Positions 55,310 through 63,978 of a DNA stretch of 64,000 nucleotides are shown piece by piece (position 1 is the first letter of the stretch; each line of letters opens with the position of its first letter). The notes below the pieces were generated by a model, which saw nothing but the letters and a program-made list of their open reading frames with translations, was not told the DNA's origin and did not search any database. Source of the DNA: Anaerolineaceae bacterium (GTDB taxonomy: Bacteria; Chloroflexota; Anaerolineae; Aggregatilineales; Phototrophicaceae); assembly GCA_016124855.1 (NCBI GenBank), contig WGMX01000014.1, positions 62,001 through 126,000 on the forward strand, written 5' to 3'. Position numbers and translations under genes: made by a program.

Positions 55310-55337
55310 GCCCCTTTGTCAGTACTGGCGAAGGGGC
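55310..55337 (+). promoter_or_regulatory. Hairpin between binding-protein and permease genes
   Basis: GCCCCTTTG (55310-55318) pairs with CGAAGGGGC (55329-55337) with one G-T, around a 10-base loop that itself contains CAGTACTG. It can attenuate transcription into the permease or protect the upstream mRNA. No T run follows, so it is not a strong terminator. Confidence 0.55.
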
Positions 55338-55348
55338 ATCTTATTCTG

Positions 55349-56266
55349 ATGGGTAAGACTAAACAATCCATGTCCAGCATCACTTCAGAAGCCGCCACCC
55401 AACCGAATTCGTCCCGAATAAAACGATTATTATCATCCCTATTTAATGTTTTGCGACAGTTAGCTTCACGTCCCTTATCGTTGATTGGATTAATTGTCGT
55501 TGCGCTTTTCATTCTGATGGCGGTATTTGGTTCAACTGTTGCCCCTTATAAGTTTGATGCGCTCATAAAAGGTGCAGCACGGCAAGCCCCTTCGGCTGAA
55601 TATCTGTTTGGAACAGACAAATTAGGACGGGATGTGTTTAGCCGTGTTCTTTGGGGTGCGCGTGAAGTCATCACCATACCCGGCATTGCGACCACGATTG
55701 CAGTGATAATTGGTGCAATTATCGGTATGGCAACAGCTTATTTTGGCGGTTTGCTCGACGAGGTCGTTTCGCGACTACTTGACAGTTTGCTGGCAATCCC
55801 TGCCTTACTCCTCGCTTTGGTGATGCTTGGCGTAATCGGCCCTTCGCCGATTGGAATTGTCATTGTGATTGTGCTGCTCTACGTGCCAATTGTGACGCGT
55901 GTCATTCGCAGCGCGACGCTCAATGTACGCAGCAGCGGATTTATCGAGGCGGCAAAACTGAGGGGCGAAGCGAACTGGTATATTTTATTCCGTGAGATTT
56001 TGCCCAGCGTCTTGCCTGCCTTAACGGTGGAAGCGGCGCTCCGTTTTTCATATGCCATCTTTTTGACAGCGTCATTAGGGTTTTTGGGGCTAGGTGTACA
56101 ACCGCCTTCACCGGACTGGGGTCGGATGGTCAACGAAGCGCGCGAAAGTTACGAAAGAACATCTTGGGCATTGTGGTATCCGGCAGCTGCCATTGCGGTG
56201 CTGGTAATTGGGGTTAATTTGCTAGCAGACGGTTTGCGGCGGATTTTCCGCTATGAAGGCAGTTAG
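55349..56266 (+). CDS. ABC transporter permease, DppC/OppC-like
   Basis: The 305-residue product has an N-terminal hydrophilic stretch, then six membrane helices. It carries the DppC-type HLFGTD-like motif as EYLFGTDKLGRDVFSRVLWG, and the EAA loop EAAKLRGEANWYILFREILPS. It forms the membrane channel with the DppB-like permease at 58919 and is driven by the fused ATPase at 56803. The start could be ATG 55349 or 55370; the frame is open further upstream but no better site is evident. A terminator follows, then the two opposite-strand pilin genes, so the rest of the transporter has its own promoter. Confidence 0.92.
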   Translation: MGKTKQSMSSITSEAATQPNSSRIKRLLSSLFNVLRQLASRPLSLIGLIVVALFILMAVFGSTVAPYKFDALIKGAARQAPSAEYLFGTDKLGRDVFSRVLWGAREVITIPGIATTIAVIIGAIIGMATAYFGGLLDEVVSRLLDSLLAIPALLLALVMLGVIGPSPIGIVIVIVLLYVPIVTRVIRSATLNVRSSGFIEAAKLRGEANWYILFREILPSVLPALTVEAALRFSYAIFLTASLGFLGLGVQPPSPDWGRMVNEARESYERTSWALWYPAAAIAVLVIGVNLLADGLRRIFRYEGS

Positions 56267-56272
56267 CAAACA

Positions 56273-56302
56273 AAAAGGGCGACTGTGCAGTCACCCTTTT
56301 GT
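56273..56302 (+). terminator. Terminator after the permease gene
   Basis: AAAAGGG (56273-56279) pairs with CCCTTTT (56294-56300), and GACT (56281-56284) with AGTC (56289-56292), one mismatch between, around GTGC. The stem ends in TTTTG. The AAAAGGG side also gives a T run in the opposite direction, so it can end the pilin transcript as well. Confidence 0.65.
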
Positions 56303-56324
56303 GATTTAGAAGGTCGTATGCGAA

Positions 56325-56471
56325 TTAAACTGCCTTAACGATGTTGGAAAACAAGTTTCCAACGGCTGGTCCAAAAAGAGCAACTAAGGCGATAACAACG
56401 ACTGCAACCAGGGCCAATATTAACGCATATTCGACCAAGCCCTGACCTTCTTCACGGGGCATATAGATCAT
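56325..56471 (-). CDS. Flp-type pilin, copy 1
   Basis: A 48-residue frame reads MIYMPREEGQGLVEYALILA and then a hydrophobic helix and a short C-terminal part ending NIVKAV. It fits the Flp pilin type: a short leader ending in Gly9, mature Q1, Glu5 and Tyr6 (QGLVEY), then a 25-residue hydrophobic helix. A prepilin peptidase would cut after Gly9. AAGGGG lies 7 bases before the ATG at 56471. It follows the near-identical copy 2 on the same strand with 30 bases between, so both are probably one transcript. No Tad assembly genes are in this window. Flp pilins build thin adhesive pili. Confidence 0.88.
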   Translation of the reverse strand: MIYMPREEGQGLVEYALILALVAVVVIALVALFGPAVGNLFSNIVKAV

Positions 56472-56501
56472 GTTATTACCCCTTGAGAGTAGTGGTCAGA
56501 A

Positions 56502-56648
56502 TTAAAGGTTCTTGACGAGGTTCGAGAAAATGTTACCGATAGCCGGGCCAAGCAGTGCCAGAATAACGATAACGACAACAGCGACCAAAACCAAAATCAG
56601 AGCGTATTCAACTAAACCTTGGCCTTCTTCACGGGGCATGTACAACAT
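56502..56648 (-). CDS. Flp-type pilin, copy 2
   Basis: A 48-residue frame reads MLYMPREEGQGLVEYALILV, then a hydrophobic helix and NIFSNLVKNL at the end. The first 18 residues nearly match copy 1, with the Gly9 cleavage site and Glu5-Tyr6 in the mature chain; the C-terminal third has diverged. AGGAG is 8 bases before the ATG at 56648. It is the upstream member of the pair. Two TTGACA hexamers face leftward upstream (56747-56742, 56705-56700), but neither has a clear -10 box, so promoter choice is open. Both pilins sit on the opposite strand inside the peptide transporter locus. Confidence 0.88.
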   Translation of the reverse strand: MLYMPREEGQGLVEYALILVLVAVVVIVILALLGPAIGNIFSNLVKNL

Positions 56649-56802
56649 TATGAGTTCTCCTAGATATATGATATGGGTTGACGATTGATAAATTGATTAT
56701 GTCAAACCCTTATAAATAACGTTAAAGCAATATCAATTGTGTGTCAAGCTAAAAGTATTAATTTTTCCCTAATTTACTTTATCTCAATGGAACACAAATA
56801 TC

Positions 56803-58914
56803 ATGGCCGACTCAAAGGTAATTGAAGCACAACACCTCAACATCGACTATCGGCTGGGAAACCAGTGGATTAATGTCATTCGTGATGTGTCCTTACAGAT
56901 CGAAGCCTTTGAGATTCACGGTCTGGTAGGAGAAAGTGGCAGCGGCAAATCCACCTTAGCAATGGCTCTGATGCGTTATATGGCGAAGAATGCTCGTGTC
57001 ACATCCGGCGATATTCTACTGGATGGTGAAAGCCTGCTGACGAAATCGGATGCCGATATGCGACGAATTTGGGGACGTCATATCAGCCTTGTGCCACAAG
57101 ACCCGCTAGCCGCATTAAATCCTTCATATACGGTCGGCAATCAAATCGCCGAAATCGGAATACTGCACGACAATCTGACCCGCCGACAAGCGTGGAACAA
57201 AGCCGTCGAGATGCTCGAAAAAGTTCGGATTGCCGATGCCGCGCAAGTCGCGAAGAAATATCCGCACCAGCTCAGCGGCGGGATGCAGCAGCGGGTGACG
57301 ATTGCGATGGCACTGAGCACCCGTCCACGCTTGCTCGTGCTGGATGAACCTACAACAGCGCTGGATGTCACGACCGAAGCGACAATACTTGACCTGTTTC
57401 GCGACCTAATACGTGATAATCAGGCGGCAGCCCTTTACGTTTCCCACAATCTAGGGGTCATCGCCCAGATGTGCGACCGTGTAACCGTATTATACGGTGG
57501 TGAGGTCATGGCCAGTACCGATGTAAGCAACATCTTCAATAATCCTGTTCATCCATACACCATTGGCTTATTAGCCAGCATTCCACGAGCCGTAGAAGGG
57601 GTTGAGACCCGGCTCCCCACAATGGAGGGCATCGCCCCTACTTTGGCAGAACGTCCTCTAGGATGTGTATTCGCGCCGCGCTGCCCACTTGCTATTGACA
57701 AATGCCGAGCCGAAAAGCCAGCAACCGAAATCATTGCTGAAGGACGCACGGTGAAATGTCACCGTTGGCGTGAAATCGTGAATGGTGAAGTTTCAATCAA
57801 TACCCTGCCTCAAGAAATCCCTATCGAAGGATTGCCGCCCGTTGACACTGAATATGTATTAAAAACGAACGACTTATATAAACAGTATGGCGCTCAGTCT
57901 TTCTTAGACCGTCTTACGGGCCGCACCAACCGCATTGTTCATGCGGTTGACGACGTTTCAATTTCGGTTCGTGCGCGGGCAACATTAGGCCTAGTCGGTG
58001 AAAGTGGCAGTGGCAAGACAACACTTGCTCGTTGTATCGTCGGATTAGAAACCGCCGATCAAGGTGAATTGACCCTTATCGACGTTCCACTATCACGCAA
58101 TCTCACCGAACGCCCCCAAACCATCAAGCGTGATTTACAGATGGTCTTCCAAAATCCCAACGACACGTTAAATCCGTATCAAACGGTTGGGCGTGCGCTT
58201 GAACGGACTATTCGCTTGCTGAACACCGACAGATTAAGTTCGGAGCAGGTTCAAAGTCGTATCAATGAATTGTTGACCTTAGTTCGTTTACCTACTGATT
58301 TTGCCAACCGATATCCGGCGGAATTGAGCGGAGGCGAAAAGCAGCGCGTTGCAATTGCGCGGGCTTTTGCCGCTAATCCGGCGCTCGTCGTAGCAGATGA
58401 ACCCACCTCAGCACTAGATGTATCGGTGCAAGCCGTTGTTCTTAATTTGCTAAAAGACCTACGCGCGAAAGAAGGCGCGTCTTACCTGTTCATTTCACAC
58501 GATCTGCGCGCTGTAACCTATCTCGCAGACTGGTTAATCGTAATGTATCTGGGGCAAATAGTGGAGCAAGGTACAACGAATAATGTTTACAATCCCCCAT
58601 CACATCCTTATACCGAAGCGCTCATATCATCTATTCCTGTGCCTGATCCGAACGTCAAACAAGGCCGCATTCGCCTGGATGGCGATATACCGAGTGCCGC
58701 CAACCTGCCGACAGGATGCCGCTTTCATACCCGCTGCCCACGCAAAATTGGCGCGATATGCGAACAACAGGAGCCGCCTTGGCGCGATGCAGGCGATGGA
58801 CATCGCATTCGCTGCCACATTCCCCTTGATGAATTGTCCGAATTGCAAAGCGCCGCGCTTACTGAACAAACCACCAACGCCGAAACGCTCAATCCTTCAG
58901 AAAGGCGCGTGTAA
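56803..58914 (+). CDS. Fused oligopeptide ABC ATPase (DppD-DppF in one chain)
   Basis: The 703-residue product has two complete NBDs. Unit 1 (about 1-320) has Walker A GESGSGKSTLAMALM, signature LSGGMQQRVTIAMAL, Walker B LLVLDEPTTALD and the oligopeptide C-terminal Cys cluster (CVFAPRCPLAIDKC). Unit 2 (about 350-690) has GESGSGKTTLARCIV, LSGGEKQRVAIARAF, VVADEPTSALD and GCRFHTRCP. In most bacteria these are two proteins. Both sites keep their catalytic Glu. It powers the DppB/DppC channel; the DppB gene starts 4 bases after the stop. The pilin pair divides it from the binding-protein part of the locus. Confidence 0.93.
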   Translation: MADSKVIEAQHLNIDYRLGNQWINVIRDVSLQIEAFEIHGLVGESGSGKSTLAMALMRYMAKNARVTSGDILLDGESLLTKSDADMRRIWGRHISLVPQDPLAALNPSYTVGNQIAEIGILHDNLTRRQAWNKAVEMLEKVRIADAAQVAKKYPHQLSGGMQQRVTIAMALSTRPRLLVLDEPTTALDVTTEATILDLFRDLIRDNQAAALYVSHNLGVIAQMCDRVTVLYGGEVMASTDVSNIFNNPVHPYTIGLLASIPRAVEGVETRLPTMEGIAPTLAERPLGCVFAPRCPLAIDKCRAEKPATEIIAEGRTVKCHRWREIVNGEVSINTLPQEIPIEGLPPVDTEYVLKTNDLYKQYGAQSFLDRLTGRTNRIVHAVDDVSISVRARATLGLVGESGSGKTTLARCIVGLETADQGELTLIDVPLSRNLTERPQTIKRDLQMVFQNPNDTLNPYQTVGRALERTIRLLNTDRLSSEQVQSRINELLTLVRLPTDFANRYPAELSGGEKQRVAIARAFAANPALVVADEPTSALDVSVQAVVLNLLKDLRAKEGASYLFISHDLRAVTYLADWLIVMYLGQIVEQGTTNNVYNPPSHPYTEALISSIPVPDPNVKQGRIRLDGDIPSAANLPTGCRFHTRCPRKIGAICEQQEPPWRDAGDGHRIRCHIPLDELSELQSAALTEQTTNAETLNPSERRV

Positions 58915-58918
58915 CCTC

Positions 58919-59869
58919 ATGCTGCGATTTATTGTACGCCGTTCCCTTTTGCTCATCGTCACATTATTCATAACATCGGCAATTGTTTTCGGGTTAACAC
59001 AGCTTGTTCCCGGTGATGTGGCCCGCCTGATTTTGGGACGTGATGCCTCATCAGAGTCTTTACAGGCGCTGCGCGAGGAATTTGGCCTTAACGACCCTGC
59101 TCCGGAGCAGTATGTTCGCTGGTTAGGCGGTTTTGTAGTCGGTGATTGGGGACGCTCGATTACGGGCGCTAGGCAGGATGTTCGCCCATTAGTAACCGAA
59201 CGCTTGGGCAACTCGATGCGCTTAGCCCTGATGACGATGCTCATTAGTGTGCCTTTATCGATCTTTTTAGGTGTGATTGCCGCGCTCAACGAGAACACGT
59301 GGATTGATAGTGCCGTTTCGTTATTATCCCTTTCAGTTGTTGGATTACCTGAATTCGTGACCGGCTTAGTACTGATTAACGGGCTGGCATTAGGCGTAAA
59401 AGCGCTCAATTTACCTGCAACCTCCGCTGTGCCCGATAACACCGTCGGTGATTGGATACACCAACTTATCCTCCCCTCGATTACGGCGACTTTTGTGCTG
59501 CTCGGTTATGTAGCACGATTGACACGTGCCGGAGTATTGGATGAACTGAAAAAACCTTATGTTCGAACTGCTACACTTAAAGGATTACCCCAACGCACCG
59601 TAATCTTTAAGCATGTGTTGCGGAACGCCCTACTCCCGACCATCACCGTAATCGCCATCAGCTTTGGCTGGCTGATTGGGGGCTTGGTCGTCATTGAAAA
59701 TGTCTATAATTATCCGGGTTTGGGTGCGCTGCTCGTCGATGCCGTCAAGCAGAAAAACTTATTCCTGCTGCAAGCCATTATCATGGTGACGATTTTCTTC
59801 TTCGCGCTTGCCAATCTTGCAGCCGATGTCATTTATGCCATTCTCAATCCGCGTATACGGCTGGAGTAA
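58919..59869 (+). CDS. ABC transporter permease, DppB/OppB-like
   Basis: The 316-residue product begins MLRFIVRRSLLLIVTLFITS, the standard DppB opening, with TQLVPGDVARLILG next, then five further helices. The EAA-type loop is VRTATLKGLPQRTVIFKHVLRNALLP. It pairs with the DppC-like permease at 55349. ATG 58919 is 4 bases after the stop of the fused ATPase. A much longer open frame runs upstream within the ATPase gene in another reading frame and is not coding. It completes a four-part peptide importer spread over 53.7-59.9 kb. Confidence 0.93.
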   Translation: MLRFIVRRSLLLIVTLFITSAIVFGLTQLVPGDVARLILGRDASSESLQALREEFGLNDPAPEQYVRWLGGFVVGDWGRSITGARQDVRPLVTERLGNSMRLALMTMLISVPLSIFLGVIAALNENTWIDSAVSLLSLSVVGLPEFVTGLVLINGLALGVKALNLPATSAVPDNTVGDWIHQLILPSITATFVLLGYVARLTRAGVLDELKKPYVRTATLKGLPQRTVIFKHVLRNALLPTITVIAISFGWLIGGLVVIENVYNYPGLGALLVDAVKQKNLFLLQAIIMVTIFFFALANLAADVIYAILNPRIRLE

Positions 59870-59941
59870 AACTCATATCAAGCCGCAGCGCCTAGCGCGA
59901 TATAATAAGATTGAAATGTTATCTAAGTGGAGACGATTAAT

Positions 59942-60244
59942 ATGCCACTCTATGATTATCGTTGTGAGGCTTGTGGGCAGCCTTTTGAGATACGACTAGG
60001 TTTCAATGATCCCGCGCCCGTTTGTCCACATTGTGGGAATGCCTCAGTTAAACGATTGATTACCACTGCACCTGCGATAGCGGGAGGCATTATGACCAAC
60101 GCGGGTGACAGTCGCGGTGCAAGCAAAGAACAGCTCCAAGATAAATGGGCGGAAGAAACGCCCAAGCTCCGCAAAAAGTTGGTCGACAAACTCGGCGAGG
60201 ATTTCGTGCGGAAGAACGCCCCGACCCTCGGCGGATCGGAATAG
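59942..60244 (+). CDS. FmdB-type zinc-ribbon protein
   Basis: The 100-residue product begins MPLYDYRCEACGQPFEIRLG with a zinc ribbon C-x2-C (CEAC) and a second pair CPHC, the layout of FmdB-family proteins. The remainder is charged, with KEQLQDKWAEE and KLRKKLVDKLG. ATG 59942 has GTGGAG 9 bases before; the in-frame codon at 59927 is less likely. Such proteins are thought to regulate or accompany amidase genes, here in keeping with the amidohydrolase at 61099. The methyltransferase ATG follows 5 bases after the stop. Direct function unknown. Confidence 0.85.
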   Translation: MPLYDYRCEACGQPFEIRLGFNDPAPVCPHCGNASVKRLITTAPAIAGGIMTNAGDSRGASKEQLQDKWAEETPKLRKKLVDKLGEDFVRKNAPTLGGSE

Positions 60245-60249
60245 TGTCA

Positions 60250-61026
60250 ATGGCTCAATCTATCGCCTTTGATCGTGCCGCCGAATACTACGATGACACA
60301 CGAGGCTTTCCACCGGGAATTGAACAAAACGCTGCAAAAACAATTGTACAAGCGGGTAATCTTAATCAGACCAGCCGCATCCTTGAAGTCGGCATTGGAA
60401 CCGGTCGCATCGCATTACCACTTGCAAAGCACGTCAGCGCAATTCACGGAATTGATCTTTCGCCCGCCATGATGCTTCGCCTGCGCGCTAAACAGTCGCA
60501 CGAACCAATCTATCTGGTACAAGGTGATGCCACACGTTTGCCTTATGCCGATCACAGTTTTGATGCTGTTGTAGGCGTACATATCCTTCATCTGATTCCC
60601 AACTGGCAGGGTGTGCTTATAGAGTTAATTCGTGTCCTGAAACCGAACGCGCCCTTCATTCAAGGTTGGGCATCGAACGATACTATTTTCAAGGCTTTGT
60701 GGAGTGCGTGGCGTTCAGTCGTTCCTGATACTGAAGCCACCGACGTCGGCTTGAGTTGGGACAAAAATGAGTCGACATTAGAGTCATTAGGCTGGCGTGT
60801 AGGCGAAGCACAAACTTTCGACCATATCTACACACGCACTCCGGAATCATTTCTCCATCAACTTGAAAATCGGATGTGGTCGCGCACATGGCGGGTCAGT
60901 AATGAATCTTTGGCACTCGGCGCAAGAGCAGTCAAAGAAGTCATCGCGAGAGATTACCCGAATGCCGAAACGCCAATACCTGTTCACGAGCAGTTCGTCG
61001 CCAAGCCCTACTATCCACCAATATAG
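60250..61026 (+). CDS. Class I SAM-dependent methyltransferase
   Basis: The 258-residue product has AEYYDDTRGFPPG at the start, motif I ILEVGIGTGRIALPLA, a GIDLSPAMM acidic loop and GDATRLPYADHSFDAVVGVH, the usual order of methyltransferase type 11 proteins. It transfers a methyl group from S-adenosylmethionine to a small molecule or cofactor. The ATG follows the FmdB stop by 5 bases; a GTG 6 bases earlier overlaps that stop. It lies in a rightward run with the amidohydrolase and radical SAM genes, which suggests a shared pathway. Substrate unknown. Confidence 0.9.
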   Translation: MAQSIAFDRAAEYYDDTRGFPPGIEQNAAKTIVQAGNLNQTSRILEVGIGTGRIALPLAKHVSAIHGIDLSPAMMLRLRAKQSHEPIYLVQGDATRLPYADHSFDAVVGVHILHLIPNWQGVLIELIRVLKPNAPFIQGWASNDTIFKALWSAWRSVVPDTEATDVGLSWDKNESTLESLGWRVGEAQTFDHIYTRTPESFLHQLENRMWSRTWRVSNESLALGARAVKEVIARDYPNAETPIPVHEQFVAKPYYPPI

Positions 61027-61098
61027 GACATAAGGCCGTTGGTACAGCCGGCCAGAGCAGACTATAATCATCAAATCATAGTTTAGTCGAGGCTGACA

Positions 61099-62349
61099 AT
61101 GGTTCGACCGCTGCATATTCGTGGCGCACATGTTTGGGATGGACGGGAAACTGTAAAACGCGACCTCTACACCAATGGCAAACGCATTACTACCGCTCCT
61201 GTCAACGGCGCTCAAGTGATTGACATTGAAGGCTACACCATTTTCCCCGGCTTGATCAACGCTCATGATCACCTTGAACTGAACCATTATCCGCGCAGCA
61301 AATTCCGCGAACGCTACGACAATGCCCGCCAGTGGCATGAGGATATGAATGTCCGTCTGAATGACGAGCCGTACAAATCGCTGCGAGCCTATCCGCTGTG
61401 GGATAAGTTGTTCATCGGCGGCCTTAAGAATCTTCTCTGTGGCGCAATCACCGTCGCCCATCACAATCCGCCCCACAAAGACTTGTGGCGCAAAGATTTT
61501 CCTGTGCGGGTCTTGAAAAACTATGGTTGGTCACATTCCTTTTATCTATCAACCGATGAAGAAATTCAGCGTTCCTACAAAAATACACCAGATGACTGGC
61601 CGTGGTTCATTCATCTTGCTGAAGGGACCGATGAGGTTGCAGCAGGAGAATATCAACGACTCGACGAACTAGGATGTATTGATGGGCCAAAAACTGTGTT
61701 GATTCATTGTGTTGGTATGAGAAAACAAGGTCAGGAATATCCCGGTGTACCCTACATTGAAACTGATTTTGTAGCGCCCTATGTGTTAGGCGCAGTTTGG
61801 TGTCCAACAACAAATCTCTATCTACTGGGCAAAACATTAGTAGATGAAGATAATCGAAAATATACGCCAGCAGTCAATGCGCTCGGATTAGGAAGTGACT
61901 CTCGACTCACAGGAGAAGGCGATTTACTGTCCGAATTAAAAGCAGCTTACGAGTGTTTCGGCAATAATCCCAATTGGGCTTCTTACGTCATAAATTTGGT
62001 ATTTTGGGATGGGGGCTTCATACTGTTTCGCAAATCAATTCAAGATTGGATGTTCGGGCAAAAATATGCCGATATGGTTGTGATTCAAAGCACTGAAAAT
62101 GATGCGGTAAAACTGTGCAACTCATCCCGCGCCGACCTTGCTCTCGTAGTTAAAGGTGGCATACCACAAATTGGCGATACAGAATTAATGGCAAAGTTCA
62201 CCAACATCAAAACCGTTGCTGCAACTCTCGACGGCAAACCGAAAGCAATCCACATTGACCTCGCCAAACGTATCCATGCCAATGCGCTCAAAGAACCCGG
62301 CTTAGAAGTCGAAGCTATACCGAAGCGAAAACTATTTACCTTCATTTGA
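61099..62349 (+). CDS. Amidohydrolase-superfamily metal hydrolase
   Basis: The 416-residue product has the metal-binding HxH in FPGLINAHDHLELN near residue 56-58 and further likely ligands in VLIHCVG and a late Asp in LGSDSRLTGEGD. The domain order (N-terminal beta-strands, VIDIEGYTIFPGLINAHDH, barrel, C-terminal strands) fits the family. It hydrolyses C-N bonds such as deamination of a cyclic amide or amine. Its neighbours, an FmdB protein, a methyltransferase and a B12-binding radical SAM enzyme, suggest a small-molecule pathway rather than housekeeping. 72 bases separate it from the methyltransferase. Confidence 0.85.
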   Translation: MVRPLHIRGAHVWDGRETVKRDLYTNGKRITTAPVNGAQVIDIEGYTIFPGLINAHDHLELNHYPRSKFRERYDNARQWHEDMNVRLNDEPYKSLRAYPLWDKLFIGGLKNLLCGAITVAHHNPPHKDLWRKDFPVRVLKNYGWSHSFYLSTDEEIQRSYKNTPDDWPWFIHLAEGTDEVAAGEYQRLDELGCIDGPKTVLIHCVGMRKQGQEYPGVPYIETDFVAPYVLGAVWCPTTNLYLLGKTLVDEDNRKYTPAVNALGLGSDSRLTGEGDLLSELKAAYECFGNNPNWASYVINLVFWDGGFILFRKSIQDWMFGQKYADMVVIQSTENDAVKLCNSSRADLALVVKGGIPQIGDTELMAKFTNIKTVAATLDGKPKAIHIDLAKRIHANALKEPGLEVEAIPKRKLFTFI

Positions 62350-62379
62350 ACGATAAATAAAGTAGGAGATATAAACACC

Positions 62380-63891
62380 ATGACTGACATTCTGTTTGGA
62401 CAATCCTACTATTTGCGTTTTGACCCCAAGCTCTGGGAAGCCATACAACCTTACCCGCCGCAAGGAACGCTGTATGCTGCTGCCTACATGCGCCAACGCG
62501 GTTACTCGGTCGCGTTGTTCGACGCGATGCTCGCCGAAAGCACACAGGAATGGGCAGCCTCACTCAAACAATATCAACCGAAATACGCCGTGCTGTTCGA
62601 GGACAACTTTAATTATCTCAGCAAAATGAGCCTGCTGCGGATGCGTGAAGCCGCCTTCGAGATGATAGAGATGGCAAAGGCACAGGGTTGTACCGTCATC
62701 GTCACCGGCGCGGATATGACCGATCACGCCGATAAATATCTGGAGCACAACGCGGATTACGTGCTGGTTGGCGAAGGAGATGAAACTCTCGGCGAGCTAA
62801 TTGATTATCTGGCGAAAATTCAAACGGCGGATGAGGCTGAACTCTACAAAATTCAGGGCATCGCCTATCGCCACGATGGACGCATGGTCAAAACACCTGC
62901 CCGACCCGTCATCCGCGATTTGAACAGCCTGCCCTTCCCTGCATGGGACTTAGTTGACCGTGAAAAATATCGAAACGTGTGGATGGAGCATCATGGTTAT
63001 TACTCGATGAATCTCGTCACCACGCGCGGCTGCCCCTTCCACTGTAATTGGTGCGCCAAACCCATCTGGGGGCAAAAATATAACGTTCGCAGTGCCGCCA
63101 GTGTCGTTAATGAAATGGCATGGCTCAAAGAAAACTTCAATCCTGACCACATCTGGTTTATGGACGACATCATGGGCATCCAAGATCGCTGGATTGAAGA
63201 ATTTGCTGACCTCCTCGAAGCCCGAAAGCTGCACATCCCCTTCAAGAGCCTCAACCGTGTCGATTTGCTCTTACGTGGCAAAACAATTCCTGCATTAGCC
63301 CGTGCCGGTGCAAAAATCGTTTGGGTCGGCGCAGAAAGCGGTTCACAAAAGATTTTGGACGCAATGGATAAAGGTACACAGGTTACGCAAATCTACGAAG
63401 CCACCAAACAGCTTCATGCACACGGGGTAAAAGTCGCCTTTTTCCTCCAATTCGGCTATCCCGGTGAAACCCGTGAAGACATTGAACTGACGCTCAAAAT
63501 GGTGCGTGACCTTATGCCGGACGACATTGGCATCAGCGTAAGCTATCCATTGCCCGGAACGCCTTTCTATGAGAACGTCAAACACGAACTCGGCGAGCGC
63601 GTCAATTGGCTCGATAGCGCCGACCTCGCCATGCTCTATAAAGGGCCTTTCGCCACCGAATTCTATCGCCAACTGCACACAGTTGTGCATAAGGATTACC
63701 GGTCACGTAAAACATGGGGTGAAATTAAATCGCTGATCCATAATCCAGCCAATATGCGCCCATCGATGCTCAAACAAACCGCCGCCATGATCTATCACCG
63801 CCTCACCCTTCCTGCTGCCATTACCAAACTAGATGAACTCGCCAAACTACCCCATCAGCCCACACGGGTCAGTAATGTAGTAATGAATTAG
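62380..63891 (+). CDS. B12-binding-type radical SAM protein
   Basis: The 503-residue product has an N-terminal cobalamin-binding-like Rossmann domain (about 1-150: PPQGTLYAAAYMRQRGYSVA, TGADMTDHADKYLEHNADYV, GEGDETL). The radical SAM core follows at about 205-420 with the cluster motif C-x3-C-x2-C in TRGCPFHCNWCAKP, GAESGSQKILDAMDKGTQ and FFLQFGYPGETREDI. The His ligand of base-off cobalamin (DxHxxG) is not seen, so B12 binding is a family inference. Such enzymes commonly methylate unactivated carbons or rearrange substrates. It follows the amidohydrolase after 30 bases and is probably in the same transcript. Confidence 0.88.
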   Translation: MTDILFGQSYYLRFDPKLWEAIQPYPPQGTLYAAAYMRQRGYSVALFDAMLAESTQEWAASLKQYQPKYAVLFEDNFNYLSKMSLLRMREAAFEMIEMAKAQGCTVIVTGADMTDHADKYLEHNADYVLVGEGDETLGELIDYLAKIQTADEAELYKIQGIAYRHDGRMVKTPARPVIRDLNSLPFPAWDLVDREKYRNVWMEHHGYYSMNLVTTRGCPFHCNWCAKPIWGQKYNVRSAASVVNEMAWLKENFNPDHIWFMDDIMGIQDRWIEEFADLLEARKLHIPFKSLNRVDLLLRGKTIPALARAGAKIVWVGAESGSQKILDAMDKGTQVTQIYEATKQLHAHGVKVAFFLQFGYPGETREDIELTLKMVRDLMPDDIGISVSYPLPGTPFYENVKHELGERVNWLDSADLAMLYKGPFATEFYRQLHTVVHKDYRSRKTWGEIKSLIHNPANMRPSMLKQTAAMIYHRLTLPAAITKLDELAKLPHQPTRVSNVVMN

Positions 63892-63920
63892 AAATTTGTG
63901 CATATCAGTTCAGATATTGT

Positions 63921-63955
63921 TATACTGCATGTTTGAATTTTCAAACGTTTTAAAC
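63921..63955 (+). promoter_or_regulatory. Promoter -10 box followed by palindromic operator-like site
   Basis: TATACT at 63921-63926 is a plausible -10 box. Just downstream, GTTTGAATTTTCAAAC (63931-63946) is a perfect 16-bp palindrome, followed by GTTTTAAAC (63947-63955). A further TTCAAAC half site lies at 63960-63966. The gene at 63979 starts shortly after. A TetR- or MarR-type regulator could bind, but no candidate is visible. Confidence 0.45.
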
Positions 63956-63978
63956 CATATTCAAACATAGGGAATACC

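Noticed and set aside
58583-58918. Upstream extension of the DppB-like frame
   Set aside because: It lies in another frame of the fused ATPase gene; DppB proteins start at the MLRF segment.
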